Below are positions 1 to 11,423 of a stretch of DNA of 64,000 bases, piece after piece. A program made the position numbers and the translations under genes. Positions within the stretch are counted from its first letter, which is position 1; every line of letters starts with the position of its first letter. The DNA is taken from NCBI RefSeq assembly GCF_023091745.1, contig NC_068925.1:186001-250000 (forward strand), in the 5' to 3' direction. Below the pieces are notes generated by a model. That model was not told the origin of the DNA and made no database searches. It was given only the letters and a program-made list of their open reading frames with translations. Source of the stretch: Budorcas taxicolor (taxonomy: Eukaryota > Chordata > Mammalia > Artiodactyla > Bovidae).

Positions 1-816
1 GGATCTTGGGGTGCTTCTGAGTTTCCCCAGGGGAGTCAGGCCTCGTCCCGTGTGGGGGCATGCACGTGCGCTTTCCTCCCGAGCTGCAGCAGTAGTGTCA
101 CGCTTCCTGTCACGTGGATCAAGGGATCTGTGGCTTTCCCTCAAGGCTGGCCCTCGAGGCTTTCCCACGAGGCTTTCCCACAGGGCTGTTCCACGTGCCA
201 CTTTGGTGTGCGTCGATCCTCGGCGTGAAAGACGAGCCGGTGAAAGGAAAAGAGGTTCCTCTGGAATGGACTGAGACATCTGGATGACTCTTGGAATGGT
301 GGCACGACCATGGAGTTCCTCTCGCCGTTCCTGTTGAGAGGGCCTCCTCTTGAGATGCGACGGGAACGCTGGGAACTCTTTCCCGACGAAGCAGGGAAAG
401 GATCCCTCATCTCGAGCTACGAGGCGGAAATGGGGCTCCTCTGGATGTGGGCGGGACCCTCTTGATTCCTCTCGAGTGGAGACGGGTATGTCGGGGAACT
501 TCTTGATTTCCACCAAGGGTGTGAAGGACCCTTTCGAAGTTCCAGAGGTGAGGTGTGATCAGCCTCGAGACGCCTCAGCGGAAATGGGCCTCATCTCGCC
601 TGGAGGGGAGAACCTCCTGGATTTTCTCGAGTTGCGGCAGGTCTTCTCGAGTTACGACGGGGACCTCAGGGACCCGCTCTGGTGGCCTCAGGAAAGGCCA
701 GTCCCCATGCGAGTTGCTAGGGGACCTCTCGGGATTCCTCTACCGTCCATGCCGGGGCCTCAGTCCTTGTGTGGAGTCGGGGCCGGAACCTGAGGATTCC
801 TCTCCAGTGTTGCCAT
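1..816 (+). repeat. Monomer 1, of the GTCCCGTGTGG variant type
   Basis: This monomer carries TTTCCCCAGG (near 23), GTCCCGTGTGG (near 46), CTCAAGGCTGGCC (near 140) and TGTGCGTCGATCC (near 210). Together these make it almost the same as the monomer starting at 61187 and close to those at 36717, 44054, 50575, 55473 and 56289. The window begins exactly at a monomer boundary in the phase used here, by chance of the cut. In the other copies this type follows a monomer ending in GAATTC, so the unseen upstream neighbour may be of that kind (inference). Confidence 0.85.
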
Positions 817-878
817 GGATCTTGGGGTGCTTCTGAGTCTCCCCAGGGGAGTCAGGCCTCGTCTCGAGTGGGGGCATG

Positions 879-1013
879 CACGTGCGCTTTCCTCCCGAGC
901 TGCAGCAGTAGTGTCACGCTTCCTGTCACGTGGATCAAGGGATCTGTGGCTTTCCCTCGAGGCTGTCCCTCGAGGCTTTCCCACGAGGCTTTCCCACAGG
1001 GCTGTGCCACGTG
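879..1013. other. Three CACGTG hexamers per monomer (example copy)
   Basis: CACGTG palindromes lie at 879-884, 927-932 and 1008-1013, and at matching positions in nearly all monomers, which puts over 200 copies in the window. This hexamer is the E-box core bound by basic helix-loop-helix leucine-zipper factors. Occupancy or function cannot be read from sequence, and CpG methylation would be expected to block many such sites. The first hexamer is lost (CACGTG to TACGTG) in the monomers starting 46502, 47318, 52207, 53022, 57920 and 58736. The third is lost at about 18961, and an extra one appears at 29471. Confidence 0.55.
948..999 (+). repeat. Four-unit 13-bp tandem repeat inside each monomer (example copy)
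   Basis: Four consecutive 13-mers fill this segment: GGCTTTCCCTCGA, GGCTGTCCCTCGA, GGCTTTCCCACGA and GGCTTTCCCACAG. The same segment recurs in every monomer, about 131-182 bases from the monomer start. Three monomers (starting 41619, 48956 and 63635) carry only three units, which fits loss of exactly one unit by slippage or unequal pairing. It is a small minisatellite nested within the larger satellite. Confidence 0.9.
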
Positions 1014-1070
1014 CCACCTTGGTGTGAGTCGATCCTCGGCGTGAAAGACGAGCCGGTGAAGGGAAAAGAG

Positions 1071-1442
1071 GTTCCTCTGGAATGGACTGAGACATCTGGG
1101 GGACTCTTGGAATGGTGGCACGACCCTGGAGTTCCTCTCGCCGTTCCTGTTGAGAGGGCCTCCTCTTGAGATGCGACGGGAACGCCGGGAACTCTTTCCC
1201 GACGAAGCATGGAAAGGATCCCTCATCTCGAGCTACGAGGCGGAAACGGGGCTCCTCTGGATGTGGGCGGGACCCTCGTGATTCCTCTCGAGTGGAGACG
1301 GCTAGGTCGGGGAACTTCTTGATTTGCACCAAGGGTGTGAAGGACCCTTTCGAAGTTCCAGAGGTGAGGTGTGATCAGCCTCGAGACGCCTCAGCGGAAA
1401 TGGGCCTCATCTCGCCTGGAGGGGAGAACCTCCTGGATTTTC
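1071..1442 (+). repeat. Tract of degenerate ~30-bp subrepeats (example copy)
   Basis: The CTCT/TCTC-like core recurs at about 1075, 1104, 1135, 1163, 1192, 1225, 1255, 1285, 1316, 1347, 1379, 1409 and 1439, so steps are 28-33 bases with a mean near 30. Examples that align well begin GTTCCTCTGGAATGG (1071), GTTCCTCTCGCCG (1131), GCTCCTCTGGATG (1251) and ATTCCTCTCGAGTGG (1281). The pattern weakens outside this tract, but TTCCTCT also occurs 62 bases apart at 1551 and 1613. Known: ruminant satellite I units are described as built from ~31-bp subrepeats. Inferred: the 816-bp monomer arose by amplification of about 26 such units. Confidence 0.8.
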
Positions 1443-4400
1443 TCGAGTTGCGGCAGGTCTTCTCGCGTTACGACAGGGACCTCAGGGACCCGCTCTGGTG
1501 GCCTCAGGAAAGGCCAGTCCCCATGCGAGTTGCTAGGGGACCTCTCGGGATTCCTCTCCCGTCCATGCCGGGGCCTCAGTCCTTGTGTGGAGTCGGGGCC
1601 GGAACCTGAGGATTCCTCTCCAGTGTTGCCATTGATCTTGGGGTGCTTCTGAGTCTCCCCAGGGGAGTCAGGCCTCGTCTCGAGTGGGGGCATGCACGTG
1701 CGCTTTCCTCCCGAGCTGCAGCAGTAGTGTCACGCTTCCTGTCACGTGGATCAAGGGATCTGTGGCTTTCCCTCGAGGCTGTCCCTCGAGGCTTTCCCAC
1801 GAGGCTTTCCCACAGGGCTGTGCCACGTGCCACCTTGGTGTGAGTCGATCCTCGGCGTGAAAGACGAGCCGGTGAAGGGAAAAGACGTTCCTCTGGAATG
1901 GACTGAGACATCTGGGGGACTCTTGAAATGGTGTCACGACCCTGGAGTTCCTCTCGCCGTTCCTGTTGAGAGGGCCTCCTCTTGAGATGTGATGGGAACG
2001 CCGGGAACTCTTTCCCGACGAAGCAGGGAAAGGATCCCTCATCTCGAGCTACGAGGCGGAAACGGGGCTCCTCTGAATGTGGGCGGGACCCTCGTGATTC
2101 CTCTCGAGTGGAGACGGGTATGTCGGGGAACTTCTTGATTTGCACCAAGGGTGTGAAGGAGCCTGTCGAAGTTCCAGAGGTGAGGTGTGATCAGCCTCGA
2201 GACGCCTCAGCGGAAATGGGCCTCATCTCGCCTGGAGGGGAGAACCTCCTGGATTTTCTCGAGTTGCGGCAGGTCTTCTCGAGTTACGACGGGGACCTCA
2301 GGGACCCGCTCTGGTGGCCTCAGGAAAGGCCAGTCCCCATGCGAGTTGCTAGGGGACCTCTCGGGATTCCTCTCCCGTCCATGCCGGGGCCTCAGTCCTT
2401 GTGTGGAGTCGGGGCCGGAACCTGAGGATTCCTCTCCAGTGTTGCCATGGATCTTGGGGTGCTTCTGAGTCTCCCCAGGGGAGTCAGGCCTCGTCTCGAG
2501 TGGGGGCATGCACGTGCGCTTTCCTCCCGAGCTGCAGCAGTAGTGTCACGCTTCCTGTCACGTGGATCAAGGGATCTGTGGCTTTCCCTCCAGGCTGTCC
2601 CTCGAGGCTTTCCCACGAGGCTTTCCCACAGGGCTGTGCCACGTGCCACCTTGGTGTGAGTCGATCCTCGGCGTGAAAGACGAGCCGGTGAAGGGAAAAG
2701 AGGTTCCTCTGGAATGGACTGAGACATCTGGGGGACTCTTGGAATGGTGGCACGACCCTGGAGTTCCTCTCGCCGTTCCTGTTGAGAGGGCCTTCTCTTG
2801 AGATGCGACGGGAAGGCCGGGAACTCTTTCCCGACGAAGCAAGGAAAGGATCCCTCATCTCGAGCTACGAGGCGGAAACGGGGCTCCTCTGGATGTGGGC
2901 GGGACCCTCGTGATTCCTCTCGAGTGGAGATGGCTAGGTCGGGGAACTTCTTGATTTGCACCAAGGGTGTGAAGGACCCTTTCGAAGTTCCAGAGGTGAG
3001 GTGTGATCAGCCTCGAGACGCCTCAGCGGAAATGGGCCTCATCTCGCCTGGAGGGGAGAACCTCCTGGATTTTCTCGAGTTGGGGCAGGTCTTCTCGAGT
3101 TGCGACGGGGACCTCAGGGACCCGCTCTGGTGTCCTCAGGAAAGGCCAGTCCCCATGCGAGTTGCTAGGGGACCTCTCGGGATTCCTCTCCTGTCCATGC
3201 CGGGGCCTCAGTCCTTGTGTGGAGTCGGGGCCGGAACCTGAGGATTCCTCTCCAGTGTTGCCATGGATCTTGGGGTGCTTCTGAGTCTCCCCAGGGGAGT
3301 CAGGCCTCGTCTCGAGTGGGGGCATGCACGTGCGCTTTCCTCCCGAGCTGCAGCAGTAGTGTCACGCTTCCTGTCACGTGGATCAAGGGATCTGTGGCTT
3401 TCCCTCCAGGCTGTCCCTCGAGGCTTTCCCACGAGGCTTTCCCACAGGGCTGTGCCACGTGCCACCTTGGTGTGAGTCGATCCTCGGCGTGAAAGACGAG
3501 CCGGTGAAGGGAAAAGACGTTCCTCTGGAATGGACTGAGACATCTGGTGGACTCTTGGAATGGTGGCACGACCCTGAAGTTCCTCTCGCCGTTCCTGTAG
3601 AGAGGGCCTCCTCTTGAGATGCGACGGGAACGCCGGGAACTCTTTCCCGACGAAGCAGGGAAAGGATCCCTCATCTCGAGCTACGAGGCGGAATCAGGGC
3701 TCCTCTGGATGTGGGCGGGACCCTCGTGATTCCTCTCGAGTGGAGACGGGTATGTCGGGGAACTTCTTGATTTGCACCAAGGGTGTGAAGGAGCCTTTCG
3801 AAGTTCCAGAGGTGAGGTGTGATCAGCCTCGAGACGCCTCAGCGGAAATGGGCCTCATCTCGCCTGGAGGGGAGAACCTCCTGGATTTTCTCGAGTTGCG
3901 GCAGGTCTTCTCGAGTTACGACGGGGACCTCAGGGACCCGCTCTGGTGGCCTCAGGAAAGGCCAGTCCCCATGCGAGTTGCTAGGGGACCTCTCGGGATT
4001 CCTCTCCCGTCCATGCCGGGGCCTCAGTCCTTGTGTGGAGTCGGGGCCGGAACCTGAGGATTCCTCTCCAGTGTTGCCATGGATCTTGGGGTGCTTCTGA
4101 GTCTCCCCAGGGGAGTCAGGCCTCGTCTCGAGTGGGGGCATGCACGTGCGCTTTCCTCCCGAGCTGCAGCAGTAGTGTCACGCTTCCTGTCACGTGGATC
4201 AAGGGATCTGTGGCTTTCCCTCCAGGCTGTCCCTCGAGGCTTTCCCACGAGGCTTTCCCACAGGGCTGTGCCACGTGCCACCTTGGTGTGAGTCGATCCT
4301 CGGCGTGAAAGACGAGCCGGTGAAGGGAAAAGACGTTCCTCTGGAATGGACTGAGACATCTGGTGGACTCTTGGAATGGTGGCACGACCCTGAAGTTCCT

Positions 4401-5005
4401 CTCGCCGTTCCTGTAGAGAGGGCCTCCTCTTGAGATGCGACGGGAACGCCGGGAACTCTTTCCCGACGAAGCAGGGAAAGGATCCCTCATCTCGAGCTAC
4501 GAGGCGGAATCAGGGCTCCTCTGGATGTGGGCGGGACCCTCGTGATTCCTCTCGAGTGGAGACGGGTATGTCGGGGAACTTCTTGATTTGCACCAAGGGT
4601 GTGAAGGAGCCTTTCGAAGTTCCAGAGGTGAGGTGTGATCAGCCTCGAGATGCCTCAGCGGAAATGGGCCTCATCTCGCCTGGAGGGGAGAACCTCCTGG
4701 ATTTTCTCGAGTTGCGGCAGGTCTTCTCGAGTTACGACGGGGACCTCAGGGACCCGCTCTGGTGGCCTCAGGAAAGGCCAGTCCCCATGCGAGTTGCTAG
4801 GGGACCTCTCGGGATTCCTCTCCCGTCCATGCCGGGGCTTCAGTCCTTGTGTGGAGTCGGGGCCGGAACCTGAGGATTCCTCTCCAGTGTTGCCATGGAT
4901 CTTGGGGTGCATCTGAGTCTCCCCAGGGGAGTCAGGCCTCGTCTCGAGTGGGGGCATGCACGTGCGCTTTCCTCCCGAGCTGCAGCAGTAGTGTCACGCT
5001 TCCGG

Positions 5006-6743
5006 TCACGTGGATCAAGGGATCTGTGGCTTTCCCTCGAGGCTGTCCCTCGAGGCTTTCCCACGAGGCTTTCCCACAGGGCTGTGCCACGTGCCACCTT
5101 GGTGTGAGTCGATCTTTGGCGTGAAAGACGAGCCGGTGAAGGGAAAAGAGGTTCCTCTGGAATGGACTGAGACATCTGGGGGACTCTTGGAATGGTGGCA
5201 CGGCCCTGGAGTTCCTCTCGCCGTTCCTGTTGAGAGGGCCTTCTCTTGAGATGCGACGGGAAGGCCGGGAACTCTTTCCCGACGAAGCAAGGAAAGGATC
5301 CCTCATCTCGAGCTACGAGGCGGAAACGGGGCTCCTCTGGATGTGGGCGGGACCCTCGTGATTCCTCTCGAGTGGAGACGGCTATGTCGGGGAACTTCTT
5401 GATTTGCACCAAGGGTGTGAAGGACCCTTTCGAAGTTCCAGAGGTGAGGTGTGATCAGCCTCGAGACGCCTCAGTGGAAATGGGCCTCATCTCGCCTGGA
5501 GGGGAGAACCTCCTGGATTTTCTTGAGTTGGGGCAGGTCTTCTCGAGTTGCGACGGGGACCTCAGGGACCCGCTCTGGTGTCCTCAGGAAAGGCCAGTCC
5601 CCATGCGAGTTGCTAGGGGACCTCTCGGGATTCCTCTCCTGTCCATGCCGGGGCCTCAGTCCTTGTGTGGAGTCGGGGCCGGAACCTGAGGTTTCCTCTC
5701 CAGTGTTGCCATGGATCTTGGGGTGCTTCTGAGTCTCCCCAGGGGAGTCAGGCCTCGTCTCGAGTGGGGGCATGCACGTGCGCTTTCCTCCCGAGCTGCA
5801 GCAGTAGTGTCACGCTTCCTGTCACGTGGATCAAGGGATCTGTGGCTTTCCCTCGAGGCTGTCCCTCGAGGCTTTCCCACGAGGCTTTCCCACAGGGCTG
5901 TGCCACGTGCCACCTTGGTGTGAGTCGATCTTTGGCGTGAAAGACGAGCCGGTGAAGGGAAAAGAGGTTCCTCTGGAATGGACTGAGACATCTGGGGGAC
6001 TCTTGGAATGGTGGCACGGCCCTGGAGTTCCTCTCGCCGTTCCTGTTGAGAGGGCCTTCTCTTGAGATGCGACGGGAAGGCCGGGAACTCTTTCCCGACG
6101 AAGCAAGGAAAGGATCCCTCATCTCGAGCTACGAGGCGGAAACGGGGCTCCTCTGGATGTGGGCGGGACCCTCGTGATTCCTCTCGAGTGGAGACGGCTA
6201 TGTCGGGGAACTTCTTGATTTGCACCAAGGGTGTGAAGGACCCTTTCGAAGTTCCAGAGGTGAGGTGTGATCAGCCTCGAGACGCCTCAGTGGAAATGGG
6301 CCTCATCTCGCCTGGAGGGGAGAACCTCCTGGATTTTCTTGAGTTGGGGCAGGTCTTCTCGAGTTGCGACGGGGACCTCAGGGACCCGCTCTGGTGTCCT
6401 CAGGAAAGGCCAGTCCCCATGCGAGTTGCTAGGGGACCTCTCGGGATTCCTCTCCTGTCCATGCCGGGGCCTCAGTCCTTGTGTGGAGTCGGGGCCGGAA
6501 CCTGAGGTTTCCTCTCCAGTGTTGCCATGGATCTTGGGGTGCTTCTGAGTCTCCCCAGGGGAGTCAGGCCTCGTCTCGAGTGGGGGCATGCACGTGCGCT
6601 TTCCTCCCGAGCTGCAGCAGTAGTGTCACGCTTCCTGTCACGTGGATCAAGGGATCTGTGGCTTTCCCTCGAGGCTGTCCCTCGAGGCTTTCCCACGAGG
6701 CTTTCCCACAGGGCTGTGCCACGTGCCACCTTGGTGTGAGTCG
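5006..6743 (+). repeat. Recent single-monomer tandem duplication
   Basis: By eye, 5006-5927 shows no difference from 5822-6743 at a spacing of 816. Shared rare variants include GATCTTTGGCG, CACGGCCCTGG, GGCCTTCTCTTGAG, GCAAGGAAAGG, CCTCAGTGGAAATG and CTGAGGTTTCC. Block B has only one monomer of this kind (near 13.1-13.9 kb), so the second copy was gained in A or lost from B. Confidence 0.85.
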
Positions 6744-7018
6744 ATCCTCGGCGTGAAAGACGAGCCGGTGAAGGGAAAAGAGGTTCCTCTGGAATGGACT
6801 GAGACATCTGGTGGACTCTTGGAATGGTGGCACGACCCTGGAGTTCCTCTCGCCGTTCCTGTAGAGAGGGCCTCCTCTTGAGATGCGACGGGAACGCCGG
6901 GAACTCTTTCCCGACGAAGCAGGGAAAGGATCCCTCATCTCGAGCTACGAGGCGGAATCAGGGCTCCTCTGGATGTGGGCGGGACCCTCGTGATTCCTCT
7001 CGAGTGGAGACGGGTATG

Positions 7019-7024
7019 TCGGGA
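7019..7024 (+). other. 1-base deletion in monomer 9
   Basis: The sequence reads TGTCGGGAACTTC where other monomers read TGTCGGGGAACTTC, which makes this monomer 815 bp. The matching monomer in block B (near 14362) keeps all four G, so the loss followed the block duplication or affected only copy A. The site is a G homopolymer, so slippage or an assembly error could also explain it. Confidence 0.75.
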
Positions 7025-8159
7025 ACTTCTTGATTTGCACCAAGGGTGTGAAGGAGCCTTTCGAAGTTCCAGAGGTGAGGTGTGATCAGCCTCGAGACGC
7101 CTCAGCGGAAATGGGCCTCATCTCGCCTGGAGGGGAGAACCTCCTGGATTTTCTCGAGTTGGGGCAGGTCTTCTCGAGTTGCGACGGGGACCTCAGGGAC
7201 CCGCTCTGGTGTCCTCAGGAAAGGCCAGTCCCCATGCGAGTTGCTAGGGGACCTCTCGGGATTCCTCTCCTGTCCATGCCGGGGCCTCAGTCCTTGTGTG
7301 GAGTCGGGGCCGGAACCTGAGGATTCCTCTCCAGTGTTGCCATGGATCTTGGGGTGCTTCTGAGTCTCCCCAGGGGAGTCAGGCCTCGTCTCGAGTGGGG
7401 GCATGCACGTGCGCTTTCCTCCCGAGCTGCAGCAGTAGTGTCACGCTTCCTGTCACGTGGATCAAGGGATCTGTGGCTTTCCCTCCAGGCTGTCCCTCGA
7501 GGCTTTCCCACGAGGCTTTCCCACAGGGCTGTGCCACGTGCCACCTTGGTGTGAGTCGATCCTCGGCGTGAAAGACGAGCCGGTGAAGGGAAAAGACGTT
7601 CCTCTGGAATGGACTGAGACATCTGGTGGACTCTTGGAATGGTGGCACGACCCTGAAGTTCCTCTCGCCGTTCCTGTAGAGAGGGCCTCCTCTTGAGATG
7701 CGACGGGAACGCCGGGAACTCTTTCCCGACGAAGCAGGGAAAGGATCCCTCATCTCGAGCTACGAGGCGGAATCAGGGCTCCTCTGGATGTGGGCGGGAC
7801 CCTCGTGATTCCTCTCTAGTGGAGACGGGTATGTCGGGGAACTTCTTGATTTGCACCAAGGGTGTGAAGGAGCCTTTCGAAGTTCCAGAGGTGAGGTGTG
7901 ATCAGCCTCGAGACGCCTCAGCGGAAATGGGCCTCATCTCGCCTGGAGGGGAGAACCTCCTGGATTTTCTCGAGTTGCCGCATGTCTTCTCGAGTTACGA
8001 CGGGGACCTCAGGGACCCGCTCTGGTGGCCTCAGGAAAGGCCAGTCCCCATGCGAGTTGCTAGGGGACCTCTCGGGATTCCTCTCCCGTCCATGCCGGGG
8101 CCTCAGTCCTTGTGTGGAGTCGGGGCCGGAACCTGAGGATTACTCTCCAGTGTTGCCAT

Positions 8160-11100
8160 GGATCTTGGGGTGCTTCTGAGTCTCCCCAGGGGAGTCAGGC
8201 CTCGTCTCGAGTGGGGGCATGCACGTGCGCTTTCCTCCCGAGCTGCAGCAGTAGTGTCACGCTTCCTGTCACGTGGATCAAGGGATCTGTGGCTTTCCCT
8301 CGAGGCTGTCCCTCGAGGCTTTCCCACGAGGCTTTCCCACAGGGCTGTGCCACGTGCCACCTTGGTGTGAGTCGATCCTCGGCGTGAAAGACGAGCCGGT
8401 GAAGGGAAAAGAGGTTCCTCTGGAATGGACTGAGACATCTGGGGGACTCTTGGAATGGTGGCACGACCCTGGAGTTCCTCTCGCCGTTCCTGTTGAGAGG
8501 GCCTCCTCTTGAGATGCGACGGGAAGGCCGGGAACTCTTTCCCGACGAAGCATGGAAAGGATCCCTCATCTCGAGCTACGAGGCGGAAACGGGGCTCCTC
8601 TGGATGTGGGCGGGACCCTCGTGATTCCTCTCGAGTGGAGACGGCTAGGTCGGGGAACTTCTTGATTTGCACCAAGGGTGTGAAGGACCCTTTCGAAGTT
8701 CCAGAGGTGAGGTGTGATCAGCCTCGAGACGCCTCAGCGGAAATGGGCCTCATCTCGCCTGGAGGGGAGAACCTCCTGGATTTTCTCGAGTTGGGGCAGG
8801 TCTTCTCGAGTTGCGACGGGGACCTCAGGGACCCGCTCTGGTGGCCTCAGGAAAGGCCAGTCCCCATGCGAGTTGCTAGGGGACCTCTCGGGATTCCTCT
8901 CCCGTCCATGCCGGGGCCTCAGTCCTTGTGTGGAGTCGGGGCCGGAACCTGAGGATTCCTCTCCAGTGTTGCCATGGATCTTGGGGTGCTTCTGAGTCTC
9001 CCCAGGGGAGTCAGGCCTCGTCTCGAGTGGGGGCATGCACGTGCGCTTTCCTCCCGAGCTGCAGCAGTAGTGTCACGCTTCCTGTCACGTGGATCAAGGG
9101 ATCTGTGGCTTTCCCTCGAGGCTGTCCCTCGAGGCTTTCCCACGAGGCTTTCCCACAGGGCTGTGCCACGTGCCACCTTGGTGTGAGTCGATCCTCGGCG
9201 TGAAAGACGAGCCGGTGAAGGGAAAAGAGGTTCCTCTGGAATGGACTGAGACATCTGGGGGACTCTTGGAATGGTGGCACGACCCTGGAGTTCCTCTCGC
9301 CGTTCCTGTTGAGAGGGCCTCCTCTTGAGATGCGACGGGAAGGCCGGGAACTCTTTCCCGACGAAGCATGGAAAGGATCCCTCATCTCGAGCTACGAGGC
9401 GGAAACGGGGCTCCTCTGGATGTGGGCGGGACCCTTGTGATTCCTCTCGAGTGGAGACGGCTAGGTCGGGGAACTTCTTGATTTGCACCAAGGGTGTGAA
9501 GGACCCTTTCGAAGTTCCAGAGGTGAGGTGTGATCAGCCTCGAGACGCCTCAGCGGAAATGGGCCTCATCTCGCCTGGAGGGGAGAACCTCCTGGATTTT
9601 CTCGAGTTGGGGCAGGTCTTCTCGAGTTGCGACGGGGACCTCAGGGACCCGCTCTGGTGGCCTCAGGAAAGGCCAGTCCCCATGCGAGTTGCTAGGGGAC
9701 CTCTCGGGATTCCTCTCCCGTCCATGCCGGGGCCTCAGTCCTTGTGTGGAGTCGGGGCCGGAACCTGAGGTTTCCTCTCCAGTGTTGCCATGGATCTTGG
9801 GGTGCTTCTGAGTCTCCCCAGGGGAGTCAGGCCTCGTCTCGAGTGGGGGCATGCACGTGCGCTTTCCTCCCGAGCTGCAGCAGTAGTGTCACGCTTCCTG
9901 TCACGTGGATCAAGGGATCTGTGGCTTTCCCTCGAGGCTGTCCCTCGAGGCTTTCCCACGAGGCTTTCCCACAGGGCTGTGCCACGTGCCACCTTGGTGT
10001 GAGTCGATCCTCGGCGTGAAAGACGAGCCGGTGAAGGGAAAAGAGGTTCCTCTGGAATGGACTGAGACATCTGGGGGACTCTTGGAATGGTGGCACGACC
10101 CTGGAGTTCCTCTCGCCGTTCCTGTTGAGAGGGCCTCCTCTTGAGATGCGACGGGAAGGCCGGGAACTCTTTCCCGACGAAGCATGGAAAGGATCCCTCA
10201 TCTCGAGCTACGAGGCGGAAACGGGGCTCCTCTGGATGTGGGCGGGACCCTCGTGATTCCTCTCGAGTGGAGACGGCTAGGTCGGGGAACTTCTTGATTT
10301 GCACCAAGGGTGTGAAGGACCCTTTCGAAGTTCCAGAGGTGAGGTGTGATCAGCCTCGAGACGCCTCAGCGGAAATGGGCCTCATCTCGCCTGGAGGGGA
10401 GAACCTCCTGGATTTTCTCGAGTTGGGGCAGGTCTTCTCGAGTTGCGACGGGGACCTCAGGGACCCGCTCTGGTGGCCTCAGGAAAGGCCAGTCCCCATG
10501 CGAGTTGCTAGGGGACCTCTCGGGATTCCTCTCCCGTCCATGCCGGGGCCTCAGTCCTTGTGTGGAGTCGGGACCGGAACCTGAGGTTTCCTCTCCAGTG
10601 TTGCCATGGATCTTGGGGTGCTTCTGAGTCTCCCCAGGGGAGTCAGGCCTCGTCTCGAGTGGGGGCATGCACGTGCGCTTTCCTCCCGAGCTGCAGCAGT
10701 AGTGTCACGCTTCCTGTCACGTGGATCAAGGGATCTGTGGCTTTCCCTCGAGGCTGTCCCTCGAGGCTTTCCCACGAGGCTTTCCCACAGGGCTGTGCCA
10801 CGTGCCACCTTGGTGTGAGTCGATCCTCGGCGTGAAAGACGAGCCGGTGAAGGGAAAAGAGGTTCCTCTGGAATGGACTGAGACATCTGGGGGACTCTTG
10901 GAATGGTGGCACGACCCTGGAGTTCCTCTCGCCGTTCCTGTTGAGAGGGCCTCCTCTTGAGATGCGACGGGAAGGCCGGGAACTCTTTCCCGACGAAGCA
11001 TGGAAAGGATCCCTCATCTCGAGCTACGAGGCGGAAACGGGGCTCCTCTGGATGTGGGCGGGACCCTCGTGATTCCTCTCGAGTGGAGACGGCTAGGTCG

Positions 11101-11423
11101 GGGAACTTCTTGATTTGCACCAAGGGTGTGAAGGACCCTTTCGAAGTTCCAGAGGTGAGGTGTGATCAGCCTCGAGACGCCTCAGCGGAAATGGGCCTCA
11201 TCTCGCCTGGAGGGGAGAACCTCCTGGATTTTCTCGAGTTGGGGCAGGTCTTCTCGAGTTGCGACGGGGACCTCAGGGACCCGCTCTGGTGGCCTCAGGA
11301 AAGGCCAGTCCCCATGCGAGTTGCTAGGGGACCTCTCGGGATTCCTCTCCCGTCCATGCCGGGGCCTCAGTCCTTGTGTGGAGTCGGGACCGGAACCTGA
11401 GGTTTCCTCTCCAGTGTTGCCAT
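8160..11423 (+). repeat. Run of four nearly identical monomers
   Basis: The monomers starting 8160, 8976, 9792 and 10608 share CGGCTAGGTCGG, GCATGGAAAGG and GAGTTGGGGCAGG. They differ at very few sites, for example ACCCTTGTGATTCC at about 9431 and the GGGACCGG change at 10570 and 11388. Block B has three such monomers. Local amplification of one unit is the simplest reading. Confidence 0.8.

Larger units (their letters stand above)
817..1632 (+). repeat. Reference satellite monomer (monomer 2) with internal landmarks
   Basis: This 816-bp unit serves as a map for all others. In order it holds: the GGATCTTGG box (817); three CACGTG hexamers (879, 927, 1008); a four-unit 13-bp tandem repeat (948-999); a tract of about thirteen degenerate ~30-bp subrepeats (1071-1442), each led by a CCTCT/TCTCG-like core; the TTCGAA and TGATCA palindromes near 1350 and 1373; and a 3' part ending CCATTGATC, where most copies read CCATGGATC. 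About 60% of bases are G or C (63 of the first 100) and a hand count gives roughly 50 CpG dinucleotides. Every frame on both strands has at least one stop per monomer, so no frame runs through the array. There is no A-rich tail, target-site duplication or long terminal repeat, so the monomer does not look like a mobile element. Confidence 0.93.
817..4132 (+). repeat. Homogeneous subarray upstream of the first block duplication
   Basis: About four monomers of exactly 816 bp differ from one another only by scattered substitutions, for example CGGCTAGGTCGG versus CGGGTATGTCGG, and GAGGTTCC versus GACGTTCC. The monomers starting 3265 and 4081 are nearly the same, which points to a recent single-unit duplication. 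At 1632 the usual CCATGGATC reads CCATTGATC. Confidence 0.85.

Noticed and set aside
350..793. Recurrent 147-codon plus-strand open frame starting MRCDGNAG, present in most monomers
   Set aside because: It is a by-product of a G+C-rich 816-bp unit that is a multiple of three. It has no ribosome-binding or splice context and no recognisable domain, and it is broken by stops or indels in several monomers (7020, 31579, 39818, 42286) with no sign of constraint.
948..999. Hairpin or structured RNA in the pyrimidine-rich stretch
   Set aside because: The stretch is explained by four direct 13-bp repeats, and there is no convincing inverted complement around it.
760..1332. Recurrent 190-codon minus-strand open frame starting MVQIKKFPD
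   Set aside because: It repeats once per monomer. It overlaps plus-strand open frames throughout, has low-complexity Arg/Ser/Pro-rich content, and is cut short in many copies. This is chance openness, not a gene family.
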